Source: Thermococci archaeon (lineage in GTDB: Archaea > Methanobacteriota_B > Thermococci > Thermococcales > Thermococcaceae). From it: DNA of 12,430 nt. Positions 1 to 7,856 of the stretch are shown one piece after another. The stretch lies in assembly GCA_003663695.1 (NCBI GenBank), contig QMUB01000006.1:1-12430 (forward strand), given 5' to 3'. A program made the position numbers and the translations under genes. The number at the start of each line of letters is the position of its first letter. The stretch's first letter is position 1. Under the pieces are notes generated by a model that was not told the DNA's origin, did no database searches, and was given only the letters and a program-made list of their open reading frames with translations.

Positions 1-330
1 ATAGCCATTGGAATTCAGGATTTTCCGGAAGGCACCATAGTCTCCCTTCCATTGGCGGTTCTTCAAAAGAAGAGACTCCAGCCGATAATGATGGGAATTT
101 TAAGTGGGGTCGCCGAGATGGTAATGGCACTTCTGGGGGCATTCTTCTTCACTTCCTTCCACTGGCTCCTGCCCTATGGATTAGGTCTAGCCGGTGGAGC
201 AATGCTCTATGTTACGGTCAAAGAGATGATACCGGAGATCTACAGAAAAGAGGAGAATGAAACTCTGATAACCCTAGGCTTCTTTCTCGGTTTCTACGTG
301 ATGCTGCTCCTTGATTCCATGCTTGGGTAG
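1..330 (+). CDS. ZIP-family metal cation transporter, C-terminal fragment
   Basis: The reading frame is open from the first base and ends at TAG 328-330, so about 109 C-terminal residues of a membrane transporter are present. ZIP proteins move zinc, iron or other divalent metals into the cytoplasm. The first residues read GIQDFPEG, the metal-binding motif of transmembrane helix 5 in bacterial and archaeal ZIPs (QDxPEG). Three hydrophobic segments follow, as expected for helices 6 to 8: one with an SGVAE stretch, one with LPYGLGLAGGAML, and a last one ending in LLLDSMLG at the C-terminus. The start lies outside the window. A TTG at 52 is an internal codon, not a start, because the motif upstream of it is in frame. 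The 3' end overlaps the convergent UPF0200 gene by 57 bp. The metal specificity cannot be read from this fragment. Confidence 0.88.
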   Translation: MAIGIQDFPEGTIVSLPLAVLQKKRLQPIMMGILSGVAEMVMALLGAFFFTSFHWLLPYGLGLAGGAMLYVTVKEMIPEIYRKEENETLITLGFFLGFYVMLLLDSMLG

Positions 331-885
331 CTTCAATATCCCCAATTTCTTTGCAAGCTGGAGTATTCTCATCCTGTACTCATCCAAACTATCCTCATTT
401 ACGAGGAGGTAATCCGCAAGAGCCATGACCTCACCCACTCCAAACTTGAGCTCCTTCCAGTCTCTGGCTTCAAATTCGTCCCACGTGCTCGGGTCATCGC
501 TCCTTCCTCTCCGGCTCAGTCGTTCAAAGCGCTTTTTTGGTGATGAATGGACACCTATGACCACTATTGTTTCCTCTGGAAAAGCATCCCTAAAAGTCCT
601 TATTTCATCAAGAGAACGCACCCCATCCACAACAACCTTCTCATGCCCCTCCAAAAGCTCCTTTAGCTTGGGAATGCACAGCTTCGCAACGGCATTATCA
701 CCCAGCTCCTGCCTGAGCTGTATGCTGACCCTCCTCATACCTTCGGAGGTTCTCGGGATACCTCTTTTACTCGCTTCCTCCCTCACAATATCGCCCATGT
801 TCACATGGGGAACTCCAAAGCGCCTGAACACCTTGACAACTTCTCCTTTCCCCGAACCGGGCATTCCCACGACACATATTATCAT
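274..885 (-). CDS. UPF0200 family P-loop kinase-like protein
   Basis: This 203-residue cytoplasmic protein begins with a strand and a P-loop, GMPGSGKGE (residues 7-15), of the adenylate-kinase style with Gly after the Lys. It continues with NMGDIVREE, VDGVRSLDE and RRGRSDDP, which match the archaeal UPF0200 family. That family is often annotated as dephospho-CoA kinase or nucleotide kinase by similarity. From memory, the Thermococcus dephospho-CoA kinase was experimentally assigned to a different family (DUF359), so I do not call this one CoaE. Its substrate is unknown. The ATG at 885 is preceded by a G-rich stretch (GGGGGAGTGG) that can serve as a ribosome binding site. It lies 33 bp downstream of the Hel308 stop, so the two are probably co-transcribed. 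The last ~19 residues (LPKHGIKEQHH onward) extend beyond the usual family end and are encoded in the overlap with the ZIP gene. Confidence 0.85.
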   Translation of the reverse strand: MIICVVGMPGSGKGEVVKVFRRFGVPHVNMGDIVREEASKRGIPRTSEGMRRVSIQLRQELGDNAVAKLCIPKLKELLEGHEKVVVDGVRSLDEIRTFRDAFPEETIVVIGVHSSPKKRFERLSRRGRSDDPSTWDEFEARDWKELKFGVGEVMALADYLLVNEDSLDEYRMRILQLAKKLGILKLPKHGIKEQHHVETEKEA

Positions 886-918
886 CTCAGCCCACTCCCC
901 CTATTCCAGCATATTAAC

Positions 919-3081
919 TCATTTGAGGAAAGCATCGAGAGTTCCCTTTTTAGGCTTTTCCTTTGAGAGCTTTCTTTCGACTCCGAGGCTCTTGTAAATC
1001 TCCCTTAAAACACCGACGCCAATGCCCTCAATATTTAAAAGTTTGGCAGGTTCTGACTTTGCGATATCCCCGGCATTTCTGAATCCCGCAAGATAGAGCG
1101 CCCTAGCTCTCTTTCTACCGATCATTGGAAGCCTGACGAGCTCTAGGAGCTCCTCTCTAACACCATGCTTGACCCTGAGCCTCAGATCCTCTAAAAATCT
1201 CAAAATTTCTTTTTTGGGCTCAAAGAGCTTGTAAATTTCAACCAGCGAATAGAGGAGCCAATCAGCAAGTTCCAGAACCCGGTAAAGATCCCCGCTGTCA
1301 ATTCCATAGCTCTCAAGGATTTTATCCTCCCTCACCTCATTTATCCAGTCCAAAAGCATCCTGGCAGTTTTGAGCTGCCCCATGAAAATATCAAACTCAT
1401 AATCCCCGTAGTAGGGAATGTTAAAATACAGATTATCCTCCATTTCATAGGCATAATCCACAAGATCCTCCATCTCCTTCCTCTTAACCCTCAGGGTGTT
1501 CAAATCCGGTGAGGAGGCAAGGAGCTGGAAAATTCCGAGGGGATTTGGATTCTCCTCAATCTTGGGAAGGGCATCTTTAAAGCGCTTTGCCGTGAGCGGA
1601 TCCACATAGAGCTGGGATGTTCTTATTCCAAGGGGCAGGGGCATAAAGCGATCCTCAAGATCTATATCAATGAAACCGTTCTCAAAGAAGAAATGAACTA
1701 TTTTCTTGGCTTTCTCCTCAAGAAGTGCCAGATTCCTGCGCTGGTGGTAGAAGAAGGTCTTTTCCAAGAATTTCACGAGTTCTCCGAATGTCTCCACTCC
1801 AAAGTTAGTTATCAAAGCAAGGACCTGACCTCTAAATGCGCTCTCATTTGAGAGCATTGAAAAGAGATTTTCAGGTTTTCCAACAACATATTTCTTAAAA
1901 ACTTCCATGGGGTCCTCGCTTTCCTTTGCAACTATTATGGCCTCTCCTTCCCTGTCGTATTTGGGTCTCCCGGCCCTCCCAAGCATCTGCTGGATCTCCA
2001 AAACGGGTATATCCATCCATCCAAAGGAGGAGTAACGCTTGGTATCGCGGATTATAACACGAAACGCGGGAGTATTTACCCCCATGGCAAGGGTTGGTGT
2101 TGCTGTTATCACCTTGATTATCCCCTCTCTGAAAGCATCCTCGATTAAAGTTCTCTCCTTCCTTCCAAGCCCGGCATGGTGAAAGGTTACCCCGTTTATC
2201 AGAGCCTCCCTGACCTTATCATTCGTCGGGTTGCTCTCAATTTCCTCCACGAGGGATTTCAAAACCCTCTGCTCGGCTTTGGTTAGAAGCTTTTTGACCT
2301 TCTTGCTGAGCCTTAGAGCTTCTCTTTCGGCGCTACGTCGGGTATTCACAAAAACCAGAGCCTGCTTCCCTCTCTTTATTGCATCAATCACGAGAGAATC
2401 CCACGTTAAATCAAACTTCTGAGTGCTCTCATCCTCCCATATCACGCTCCCGTTGTAGAAAACCCCTTTCCTAAGCTTCACGGGTCTCCAATCGCTCATA
2501 ACAAGACCCGCATCTAGCCATTCCGCCAGTTCCTCTGCATTTCCAACCGTGGCGCTTAACCCGAGGATCTGAGCCCTTCCGACCATGTGGGATAGGATCA
2601 TCTCAAGGGTCGCCCCCCTGTCAAAGGAGCCCAGAAGATGAATTTCATCGGCTATAACAAGATTCACATCCCTTATCCACCGGGGTTTGTGTCTTAGAAG
2701 GGAATCAAACTTTTCAGATGTTGCGATTATTATGTCATATCTCCCGAGCCATTCATCACCGCTGTCGTAATCCCCTGTGGAGAGAGCCACACCAACACCA
2801 AACCTCTCCCACACCTTGAATTCCCTATATTTCTCCTCTGCAAGGGCTTTGAGCGGAACGAGATAAACTGCTTTCCCTCCCTCTTTAAAAAGCTTGTTGA
2901 GCATTACAATCTCGGCAACCAGCGTCTTTCCAGATGCTGTTGGAATAGCAAGGATCAGGTTCTTTCCTTCAAGCACACCACTCCTCAACGCCTCCGCTTG
3001 AGGTGGGTAGAGCTCATCAATGCCCCTCTCCTTCAAGGCTCTTATTATACGTTCGTCCACAGAAAGCTCTTCAATCCTCAT
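919..3081 (-). CDS. hel308: Hel308/Hjm ATP-dependent DNA helicase
   Basis: Superfamily 2 helicase, a 3'-5' enzyme that acts on forks and branched DNA in archaeal replication restart and repair. With the start used here it has 720 residues, the length I recall for Pyrococcus furiosus Hjm. Visible motifs: Q-motif region YPPQAEAL, Walker A AIPTASGKT (~45-53), DEIH (~145-148), SAT (~176-178), FVNTRR (~244-249), TPTLAMGVNTPA (~328-339) and QQMLGRAGRP (~364-373). A winged-helix/ratchet region follows, then a helix-hairpin-helix near the end (LPMIGRKRARAL, IEGIGVGV). The last residues, KKGTLDAFLK, resemble a PCNA-binding peptide. The ATG at 3081 (MRIEEL) matches the conserved family N-terminus and has GTGAT just upstream. 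An in-frame ATG at 3102 would add seven residues (MYKKSDI) and seems less likely. It is the first gene of a pair with the UPF0200 gene and is divergent from the 3151 gene. Confidence 0.95.
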   Translation of the reverse strand: MRIEELSVDERIIRALKERGIDELYPPQAEALRSGVLEGKNLILAIPTASGKTLVAEIVMLNKLFKEGGKAVYLVPLKALAEEKYREFKVWERFGVGVALSTGDYDSGDEWLGRYDIIIATSEKFDSLLRHKPRWIRDVNLVIADEIHLLGSFDRGATLEMILSHMVGRAQILGLSATVGNAEELAEWLDAGLVMSDWRPVKLRKGVFYNGSVIWEDESTQKFDLTWDSLVIDAIKRGKQALVFVNTRRSAEREALRLSKKVKKLLTKAEQRVLKSLVEEIESNPTNDKVREALINGVTFHHAGLGRKERTLIEDAFREGIIKVITATPTLAMGVNTPAFRVIIRDTKRYSSFGWMDIPVLEIQQMLGRAGRPKYDREGEAIIVAKESEDPMEVFKKYVVGKPENLFSMLSNESAFRGQVLALITNFGVETFGELVKFLEKTFFYHQRRNLALLEEKAKKIVHFFFENGFIDIDLEDRFMPLPLGIRTSQLYVDPLTAKRFKDALPKIEENPNPLGIFQLLASSPDLNTLRVKRKEMEDLVDYAYEMEDNLYFNIPYYGDYEFDIFMGQLKTARMLLDWINEVREDKILESYGIDSGDLYRVLELADWLLYSLVEIYKLFEPKKEILRFLEDLRLRVKHGVREELLELVRLPMIGRKRARALYLAGFRNAGDIAKSEPAKLLNIEGIGVGVLREIYKSLGVERKLSKEKPKKGTLDAFLK

Positions 3082-3104
3082 GATATCACTCTTCTTATAC
3101 ATCT

Positions 3105-3122
3105 AAGCAAAGTTTTTTAGCT
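3105..3122. promoter_or_regulatory. Shared A/T tract of a divergent promoter pair
   Basis: The only strongly AT-rich tract between Hel308 and the plus-strand gene is AAAGTTTTTTAG at 3109-3120. It sits about 30-40 bp upstream of both start codons (3081 minus, 3151 plus). It could therefore provide TATA boxes in both directions, with short leaders, as is usual in Thermococcales. This rests on position and composition only. Confidence 0.4.
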
Positions 3123-3150
3123 CTTTCCCCGAACTAGGGATGGTGAGCAC

Positions 3151-3711
3151 ATGGAGATTAAGATTCCCTTCATAATCTTCGAAGTTCATGGAGAGGAGTA
3201 CGCCATAGATGCCTACTTCTCAAAAAAATTGGAGAAGATTGAGAGGATCAGCACGCTCATAAGGAGAACAGACTTTCCGAGGGCCTTTCCCGAAGGTTCT
3301 CTGGAGCCCCTTCTAAAGGAGGAAGAGCTCGAGAACTTCCTCAAGAGCCTATTTTATGAAGTAGCAAAAATTTCAGGACAGACCTTTGATGAGAGATTGA
3401 GGCACATGAGAAGATGGAATCTATGGAGGTTTTTGGGGATTCCCACCGGCTTTCGCAGGCATTTAGAAGAGGATGAGAAGCTTAGCTCGGCGAGCAGAGA
3501 AGCCATGCTATCTTTAAGCATACTTCAGAGGGTTCTTGGAGTTAAAAATGCGGGTAAGCTCGGCGACGTAATCATCATACCAAAGGGGTATGCCTATTAT
3601 GTGATCAGGGTGGAAGGCGGGGAAATAAGAAACGAGAAAGGGGAAATTGACAGGATTTATACCTCCCTTCTAAAAATAGATGAAGGATTCAGGAAAGCCC
3701 TCAAGCCTTAG
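3151..3711 (+). CDS. Conserved-looking hypothetical protein, 186 residues
   Basis: I do not recognise this family with confidence. The ATG at 3151 is preceded by GGTGA at 3142-3146, a good archaeal ribosome binding site, and codon use resembles its neighbours, so it is a real gene. The product is soluble and charged, with no signal peptide or membrane segment. The N-terminus (IPFIIFEVHGEEYAIDAYF) looks like a beta hairpin. It is followed by helical, Lys/Glu-rich sequence and an Arg/Trp-rich stretch (RLRHMRRWNLWRF, ~91-103) that could bind nucleic acid or a partner. The C-terminal part (DVIIIPKGYAYYVIRVEGGEI) is again strand-like. It starts back to back with Hel308, and its last 11 bp overlap the 3' end of oppF. 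A link to DNA repair would be guilt by association only. Confidence 0.8.
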   Translation: MEIKIPFIIFEVHGEEYAIDAYFSKKLEKIERISTLIRRTDFPRAFPEGSLEPLLKEEELENFLKSLFYEVAKISGQTFDERLRHMRRWNLWRFLGIPTGFRRHLEEDEKLSSASREAMLSLSILQRVLGVKNAGKLGDVIIIPKGYAYYVIRVEGGEIRNEKGEIDRIYTSLLKIDEGFRKALKP

Positions 3712-4681
3712 AGTAGAGCCAGCAGGCGACATAGTGATCCTTTTCAGCTTCCATCAAAGGAGGTTCCTGCTTCTTGCATATATCCTTTGCAAAGGGGCAT
3801 CTTGGATGGAAGCGACACCCGCTCGGAGGATTGATCGGGCTTGGAGGCTCTCCCTCAACCTTCATTCTCTTGGCTTTGAGCTCCTTTGCAAGCTCCGGAT
3901 CGGGGACGGGTATTGCTGAAAGCAGCAACTGGGTATAGGGGTGTAGAGGCTTCTCAAATATTTCATCCGAAGGTCCTACCTCCACGAGCTTTCCAAGATA
4001 CATGACCCCCATCCTGTGGCTCATGTACTTAACAACTCCAAGATCGTGGGATATGAAGAGGTAAGTGAATCCAAACTCCCTCTGGATATCCTTGAGCGTG
4101 TTTAATATGTTAGCCTGAACCGAAACATCCAAAGCTGATGTTGGCTCATCCAAAACTATGAACTCGGGTCTCAGTGCCAAGAGCCTTGCCAAGGCAATAC
4201 GCTGTCTCTGACCACCGCTGAACTCGTGGGGATATCTGTAGAGGTGCATCTCATTGAGACCTACGCTCTCAAGAAGCTTTATGACGAACTCTTCAGGATC
4301 ATCGACATGAATCCCGTGGAAACGTACGGGTTCCATTATGACCTCAAAGACCGTTTGTCTTGGGTTCAAGGAGGAATAGGGATCCTGAAACATAATTTGA
4401 GCTTTTCTCCTGAACCACTTCATCTCATCTCCCTTTAGCTCCATGATGTTTTTTCCCTGGAATATGACCTCTCCATCTGTTGGTTCTATTAACCGAAGTA
4501 TTGTCCTTCCCGTCGTTGTTTTACCACACCCGCTCTCTCCAACCAGTCCAAAGGTTTCTCCTCTCCTTATCTCAAAGCTTATGTCATCCACAGCCTTCAC
4601 ATGTCCTTTTGTGAAGAATAACCCCTTAACCGGGAAGTATTTTTTAAGATTCCTAACCTGAAGTATCGGCTCCAATTTCAT
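3701..4681 (-). CDS. oppF: Oligopeptide/dipeptide ABC transporter ATP-binding protein (OppF/DppF type)
   Basis: Cytoplasmic ATPase subunit of a peptide-type importer and last gene of the transporter locus. Motifs (numbered from the GTG at 4684): Walker A GESGCGKT (49-56), Q-loop QDPYSSLNP from Gln100, signature FSGGQRQR (155-162), Walker B FIVLDEPTSALD (175-186) and switch His213. The C-terminal oligopeptide-transporter extension has four cysteines in the pattern C-x5-C-x6-C-x17-C (290, 296, 303, 321). The oppD stop TGA (4688-4686) is one base from GTG 4684, and ATG follows at 4681. A TTG at 4675 has GGTGAT four bases upstream and would give MEPILQVRNLKKYF, the usual family N-terminus. I list the ATG, but translation may really begin at the TTG. 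The gene lies tail to tail with the 3151 gene, overlapping by 11 bp. Confidence 0.93.
   Translation of the reverse strand: MKLEPILQVRNLKKYFPVKGLFFTKGHVKAVDDISFEIRRGETFGLVGESGCGKTTTGRTILRLIEPTDGEVIFQGKNIMELKGDEMKWFRRKAQIMFQDPYSSLNPRQTVFEVIMEPVRFHGIHVDDPEEFVIKLLESVGLNEMHLYRYPHEFSGGQRQRIALARLLALRPEFIVLDEPTSALDVSVQANILNTLKDIQREFGFTYLFISHDLGVVKYMSHRMGVMYLGKLVEVGPSDEIFEKPLHPYTQLLLSAIPVPDPELAKELKAKRMKVEGEPPSPINPPSGCRFHPRCPFAKDICKKQEPPLMEAEKDHYVACWLYSKA
3775..3820 (-). repeat. 46-bp segment nearly identical to part of oppD (copy in oppF)
   Basis: These bases match 4751-4796 in oppD at 44 of 46 positions by eye, and both differences are silent. The segment encodes the cysteine-rich CRFHPRCPFAKDIC region. 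Sequence on either side diverges quickly, which is unlike the rest of the two genes. Confidence 0.85.
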
Positions 4682-4685
4682 CACC

Positions 4686-5663
4686 TCAATACAAATGGCA
4701 TGCTACGAAATGACCATCCTCAATTTCCTTGAGCTCGGGAACCTTCTGCTTGCATATATCCTTTGCAAAGGGGCACCTCGGATGGAAGCGACACCCTGAA
4801 GGTGGTGTAATTAAGTTCGGCACTGTTCCCGGTATGGCATCCAATCTCTCTATTCTCTTCATTGGATTTGGAACGGCTTTCAAAAGACCCTGAGTGTATG
4901 GATGTAATGGATTTTTAAATATCTGTTCCGCTGTGCCAATTTCCGCAATTTTACCCGCGTACATTACAGCAATCCTATCCGCCATTTCAGCGACCACACC
5001 CATATTGTGTGTGATCAAGATTAGGGTTGTGTTATAATCCCTCTTGAGCTTGTTCATCAAATCCAAGATCTGTGCCTGAACCGTAACGTCCAGAGCTGTC
5101 GTCGGCTCATCCGCTATGAGAACCTTTGGATTGTTCGTTAATCCCGTCCCTATAACAACACGCTGCTTCATACCACCGCTCATTTCGTGGGGATAGTTCT
5201 TTATCCTGCTCTCGGGGTCGGGTATCAGCACCCTCTTCAAAATGCTCAAAGCCCTTTGAAGACCTTCCTTTAAGTCCTTGACGGTGTTGTGAACTACCAT
5301 GGCCTCGGCTATCTGATATCCAACTTGATAGAGGGGATCCAAAGAGGCGTGGGGATCCTGGAAGATGTAAGCTATCTCCTTTCCTCTAATTTCCCTTATC
5401 TCCTCCTCCCTGAGTTTGAGCAAATCAATCGGTCCTTTGTCTGAGTGATATATCACTTTACCCCCAACTATTCTCCCGGGACTTTCAATAAGCTGGGTGA
5501 GTGCCCTCGATGTAACACTCTTACCGCACCCTGTTTCTCCCACAAGTGCAAATGTTTCACCCTTGTAAACATCGAAGGAAACCCTCTCTATCGCTTTAAC
5601 TATTCCAGCATAGGTGTAAAAGTGAACCGTTAAATCCCTAACTTCCAAAATCGGCTCAGGCAT
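4686..5663 (-). CDS. oppD: Oligopeptide/dipeptide ABC transporter ATP-binding protein (OppD/DppD type)
   Basis: Partner ATPase of OppF; the two form the heterodimeric motor on the cytoplasmic face. From ATG 5663 the protein has 325 residues. Walker A GETGCGKS (~42-49), Q-loop FQDPHASLDP, signature MSGGMKQR (~161-168), Walker B VLIADEPTTALD (~181-192) and switch His ~219 are all intact. MSGGMKQR and the GRIVGGKV insertion are typical of OppD/DppD rather than OppF. The C-terminus repeats the C-x5-C-x6-C-x17-C pattern (~291, 297, 304, 322). A GTG at 5672 is in frame but lies inside the ribosome binding site (GGTGAGGAG) of ATG 5663, so I prefer the ATG. That start overlaps the oppC stop by 8 bp (ATGCCTGA), which indicates translational coupling. 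Confidence 0.94.
   Translation of the reverse strand: MPEPILEVRDLTVHFYTYAGIVKAIERVSFDVYKGETFALVGETGCGKSVTSRALTQLIESPGRIVGGKVIYHSDKGPIDLLKLREEEIREIRGKEIAYIFQDPHASLDPLYQVGYQIAEAMVVHNTVKDLKEGLQRALSILKRVLIPDPESRIKNYPHEMSGGMKQRVVIGTGLTNNPKVLIADEPTTALDVTVQAQILDLMNKLKRDYNTTLILITHNMGVVAEMADRIAVMYAGKIAEIGTAEQIFKNPLHPYTQGLLKAVPNPMKRIERLDAIPGTVPNLITPPSGCRFHPRCPFAKDICKQKVPELKEIEDGHFVACHLY
4751..4796 (-). repeat. 46-bp segment nearly identical to part of oppF (copy in oppD)
   Basis: Partner of the segment at 3775-3820, with 44 of 46 bases identical and in the same orientation. It encodes the same cysteine-rich residues in oppD. Confidence 0.85.
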
Positions 5664-6813
5664 TCTCCTCACCTTCCTTTTCCTCCATCTTCTTGGTTTT
5701 CTTCACCTTGAACTCTATGCTTCTTCTCGTCTTCGGATCCAGAATGTCTCTAAGCGTGTCCCCGAGGAGGTTCCATCCCAGAGCAACGAGCATAACCACC
5801 AGGCCCGGATAGATTATGAGCCACCATGCCTTGGGGAAGAACTGAGTACCATCATAAACTATCCTGCCCCAGTCGGCTATTGGAGGTGTTGCACCGAGGC
5901 CCAAGAAGCTTAGACCTGCTTCCATCAAAATCACACTGCCAAAATCCAAAGTTATGTAGACCAATATGGGTCCTATTATGTTGGGAAGAATATGCTTGAA
6001 CATTATGGTCCATGAACTCAATCCTATAGCCCTGGCGGCTTCAACATAGAGGTTTTCCTTCTCCGTTAATGTAGAACCTCTCGTTATTCTCGCATAAGCG
6101 GGCCACCACACTATAATCATCGCCAGTATAACCGAAAGCAATCTTCCAAGGTTTCCCGCCTCCCTCATGTGCAAGCCAAAGAGCCATAAGACGAAGCTCT
6201 GAAGATGTGCATGGCTCGATATAAATGCCTGAAGTCTGTTTGGAAGCACTGCCGAGAGTGCGATGGCAAGTATGAGGGCGGGAAATGCCAAAAACATGTC
6301 GGTTATACGCATCACGAGTTCATCCGTTTTTCCTCCATAGTAGCCCGCTATGAGACCCAATAAAATTCCCAAGGGGACTCCAAGCACAATAACGACTATT
6401 GAGATGACGAAGGAAGTTCTGGCTCCGGCGAGCAACAGGCTGAGCAAATCCCTTCCATAATGATCCGCACCCAGGTGCAGGCTCATTATGGTCTCATGGG
6501 AGGGCAGGTAAACCTGAGTTCCCGGGGGTGCAAGATATGCGGTTCCATTGTCGAAGAAGGGGAAGTAGTTGTAGGGCCATGGTGCCAACCTAGGCCCGAA
6601 AACTCCAAAGAATATGAACACCAGCACCAAAAACACTCCAATCAATCCCGGGGGTGAGCGATTAAGAGCATATAGCATCAAACGCCACTCTTCCATTTTG
6701 GACTTATTCTTTTTCTTCCAGTCCCTCTTGAAGATGTTTATGAAAGATCCTAATGCAATTACAAGGAAATCTGCAAGCCTGTCCAAAATGCCTTTTTTAT
6801 ATTCCTCCTGCAT
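5656..6813 (-). CDS. oppC: Oligopeptide/dipeptide ABC transporter permease (OppC/DppC type)
   Basis: Integral membrane subunit, 385 residues from ATG 6813. It has a long cytoplasmic N-terminus rich in Lys/Glu, then the first helix (GLIGVFLVLVFIFFGVF) and an external loop carrying HLGADHYGRD, the conserved OppC/DppC motif. Core helices follow, with the coupling (EAA) loop EAARAIGLSSWTIMFKHILPN that contacts the ATPases, and near the end LSFLGLGATPPIADWG, also a signature of this subfamily. The tail is very charged (KVKKTKKMEEKEGEE). The segment LPNRLQAFISSHAHL...LHMREAGNL between two core helices is longer than in typical bacterial DppC. GAGGTGG six bases upstream supports ATG 6813 over an in-frame TTG at 6819. 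The gap to the oppB stop is 11 bp. Confidence 0.94.
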   Translation of the reverse strand: MQEEYKKGILDRLADFLVIALGSFINIFKRDWKKKNKSKMEEWRLMLYALNRSPPGLIGVFLVLVFIFFGVFGPRLAPWPYNYFPFFDNGTAYLAPPGTQVYLPSHETIMSLHLGADHYGRDLLSLLLAGARTSFVISIVVIVLGVPLGILLGLIAGYYGGKTDELVMRITDMFLAFPALILAIALSAVLPNRLQAFISSHAHLQSFVLWLFGLHMREAGNLGRLLSVILAMIIVWWPAYARITRGSTLTEKENLYVEAARAIGLSSWTIMFKHILPNIIGPILVYITLDFGSVILMEAGLSFLGLGATPPIADWGRIVYDGTQFFPKAWWLIIYPGLVVMLVALGWNLLGDTLRDILDPKTRRSIEFKVKKTKKMEEKEGEENA

Positions 6814-6824
6814 CTTCAACCACC

Positions 6825-7826
6825 TCAGTATCTCACCCTAGGATCGATGACTGCGTAGAGTATATCCACCACCAGATTGGCGGTTACGTACACCAATGCA
6901 AATATGAAGGTCACTGCCACGACAGCAGGAAAGTCCAAGTTTTGAATCGCTTGTATGGCATATCTTCCCATCCCCGGTATTCCAAAAACAGTCTCTGTAA
7001 TCGGAGCACCTGCCAGAAGTCCTCCAAATTGGAGTCCCAAAACAGTTATGATTGGAACTAAAGCGTTCTTCAGCGCATGCCTGTAAACCTTGAGCTTTGG
7101 AACACCCTTTGCTTTCAAGAATTCTATGTAGTCGCTGCTCAGAGCCTCCAAGAAAGAATTCCTAACAAATCTAGCTATGACCCCTGCACCCTGAAACCCC
7201 AAAACGAAACCGGGCAGCCATAACCTTCCAATGTGCTGCTTAAATATAGTGAACTCTCCAGTCAGAAGAGCATCTATCATCGGTATATGGGTTATCTGAT
7301 GGGATGGATAGGCCGGGAAACCTGCTAGATTTATCAATCGGAACTTAACGAAGAACACGAATATTAAAATATATCCAAGCCAGAAAACAGGAGTCGAAAC
7401 TCCTATGAGGGCAAAAAATCTGATTATCGTGTCCACCCAGGTATTTCTCTTCAACGCCGAGAGTATTCCCAAAGGAACTCCAATAAGTATCACGAAGAAA
7501 AATGCCACCAGCGCCAGCTCAAAGGTCTTTGGAAATCGCTTTCCAACATCATCCATAACTGGATTCGATGTTCTCGGATCTATGAGCGTGTTCTTTGCCA
7601 GTCCACTCACCAAAAACCAGTATTGATCATACCATGGTTTATCTAAATGGTATTGAGCTTTTATCCTAGCTATAGCTTCCTGAGATGCTTTCTCTCCACC
7701 TGCCCATGCCCTTGCAGGGTCCGCCGGTATAACATATGCTATTATAAAAACTATCAAAGTAACACCAATCAGTGTGGGCAGGAAGGTCAGTATTCTCCTT
7801 ATCAAGAACTTCTTCAGCTCTGCCAA
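6825..7826 (-). CDS. oppB: Oligopeptide/dipeptide ABC transporter permease (OppB/DppB type)
   Basis: Integral membrane subunit that pairs with OppC. It has the family opening (FLIRRILTFLPTLIGVTLIVF, first helix) followed by the PADPARAWAGGEKAS external segment. Several more helices follow, then the EAA coupling loop EFLKAKGVPKLKVYRHALKNALVP and a C-terminal helix ending VIDPRVRY, typical of DppB. Two starts are possible. GTG 7835 would give 336 residues but has no purine-rich site upstream and is itself part of GGGGTGAT. TTG 7826, giving MAELKKFLIRR and 333 residues, lies four bases after GGGGTGAT, so I prefer it. No ATG is available nearby. The gene is first of a tight four-gene run (oppBCDF) and is separated from the binding-protein gene by about 138 bp that carries its own promoter-like box. 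Confidence 0.92.
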   Translation of the reverse strand: MAELKKFLIRRILTFLPTLIGVTLIVFIIAYVIPADPARAWAGGEKASQEAIARIKAQYHLDKPWYDQYWFLVSGLAKNTLIDPRTSNPVMDDVGKRFPKTFELALVAFFFVILIGVPLGILSALKRNTWVDTIIRFFALIGVSTPVFWLGYILIFVFFVKFRLINLAGFPAYPSHQITHIPMIDALLTGEFTIFKQHIGRLWLPGFVLGFQGAGVIARFVRNSFLEALSSDYIEFLKAKGVPKLKVYRHALKNALVPIITVLGLQFGGLLAGAPITETVFGIPGMGRYAIQAIQNLDFPAVVAVTFIFALVYVTANLVVDILYAVIDPRVRY

Positions 7827-7856
7827 TTTTATCACCCCGGTGAGAGAGATATTTCA

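Noticed and set aside
425..997. Plus-strand open frame of 190 codons opposite the UPF0200 gene
   Set aside because: It is antisense to a recognisable protein, crosses into the Hel308 3' end, has a low-complexity Ser/Leu/Thr composition and matches no family I know.
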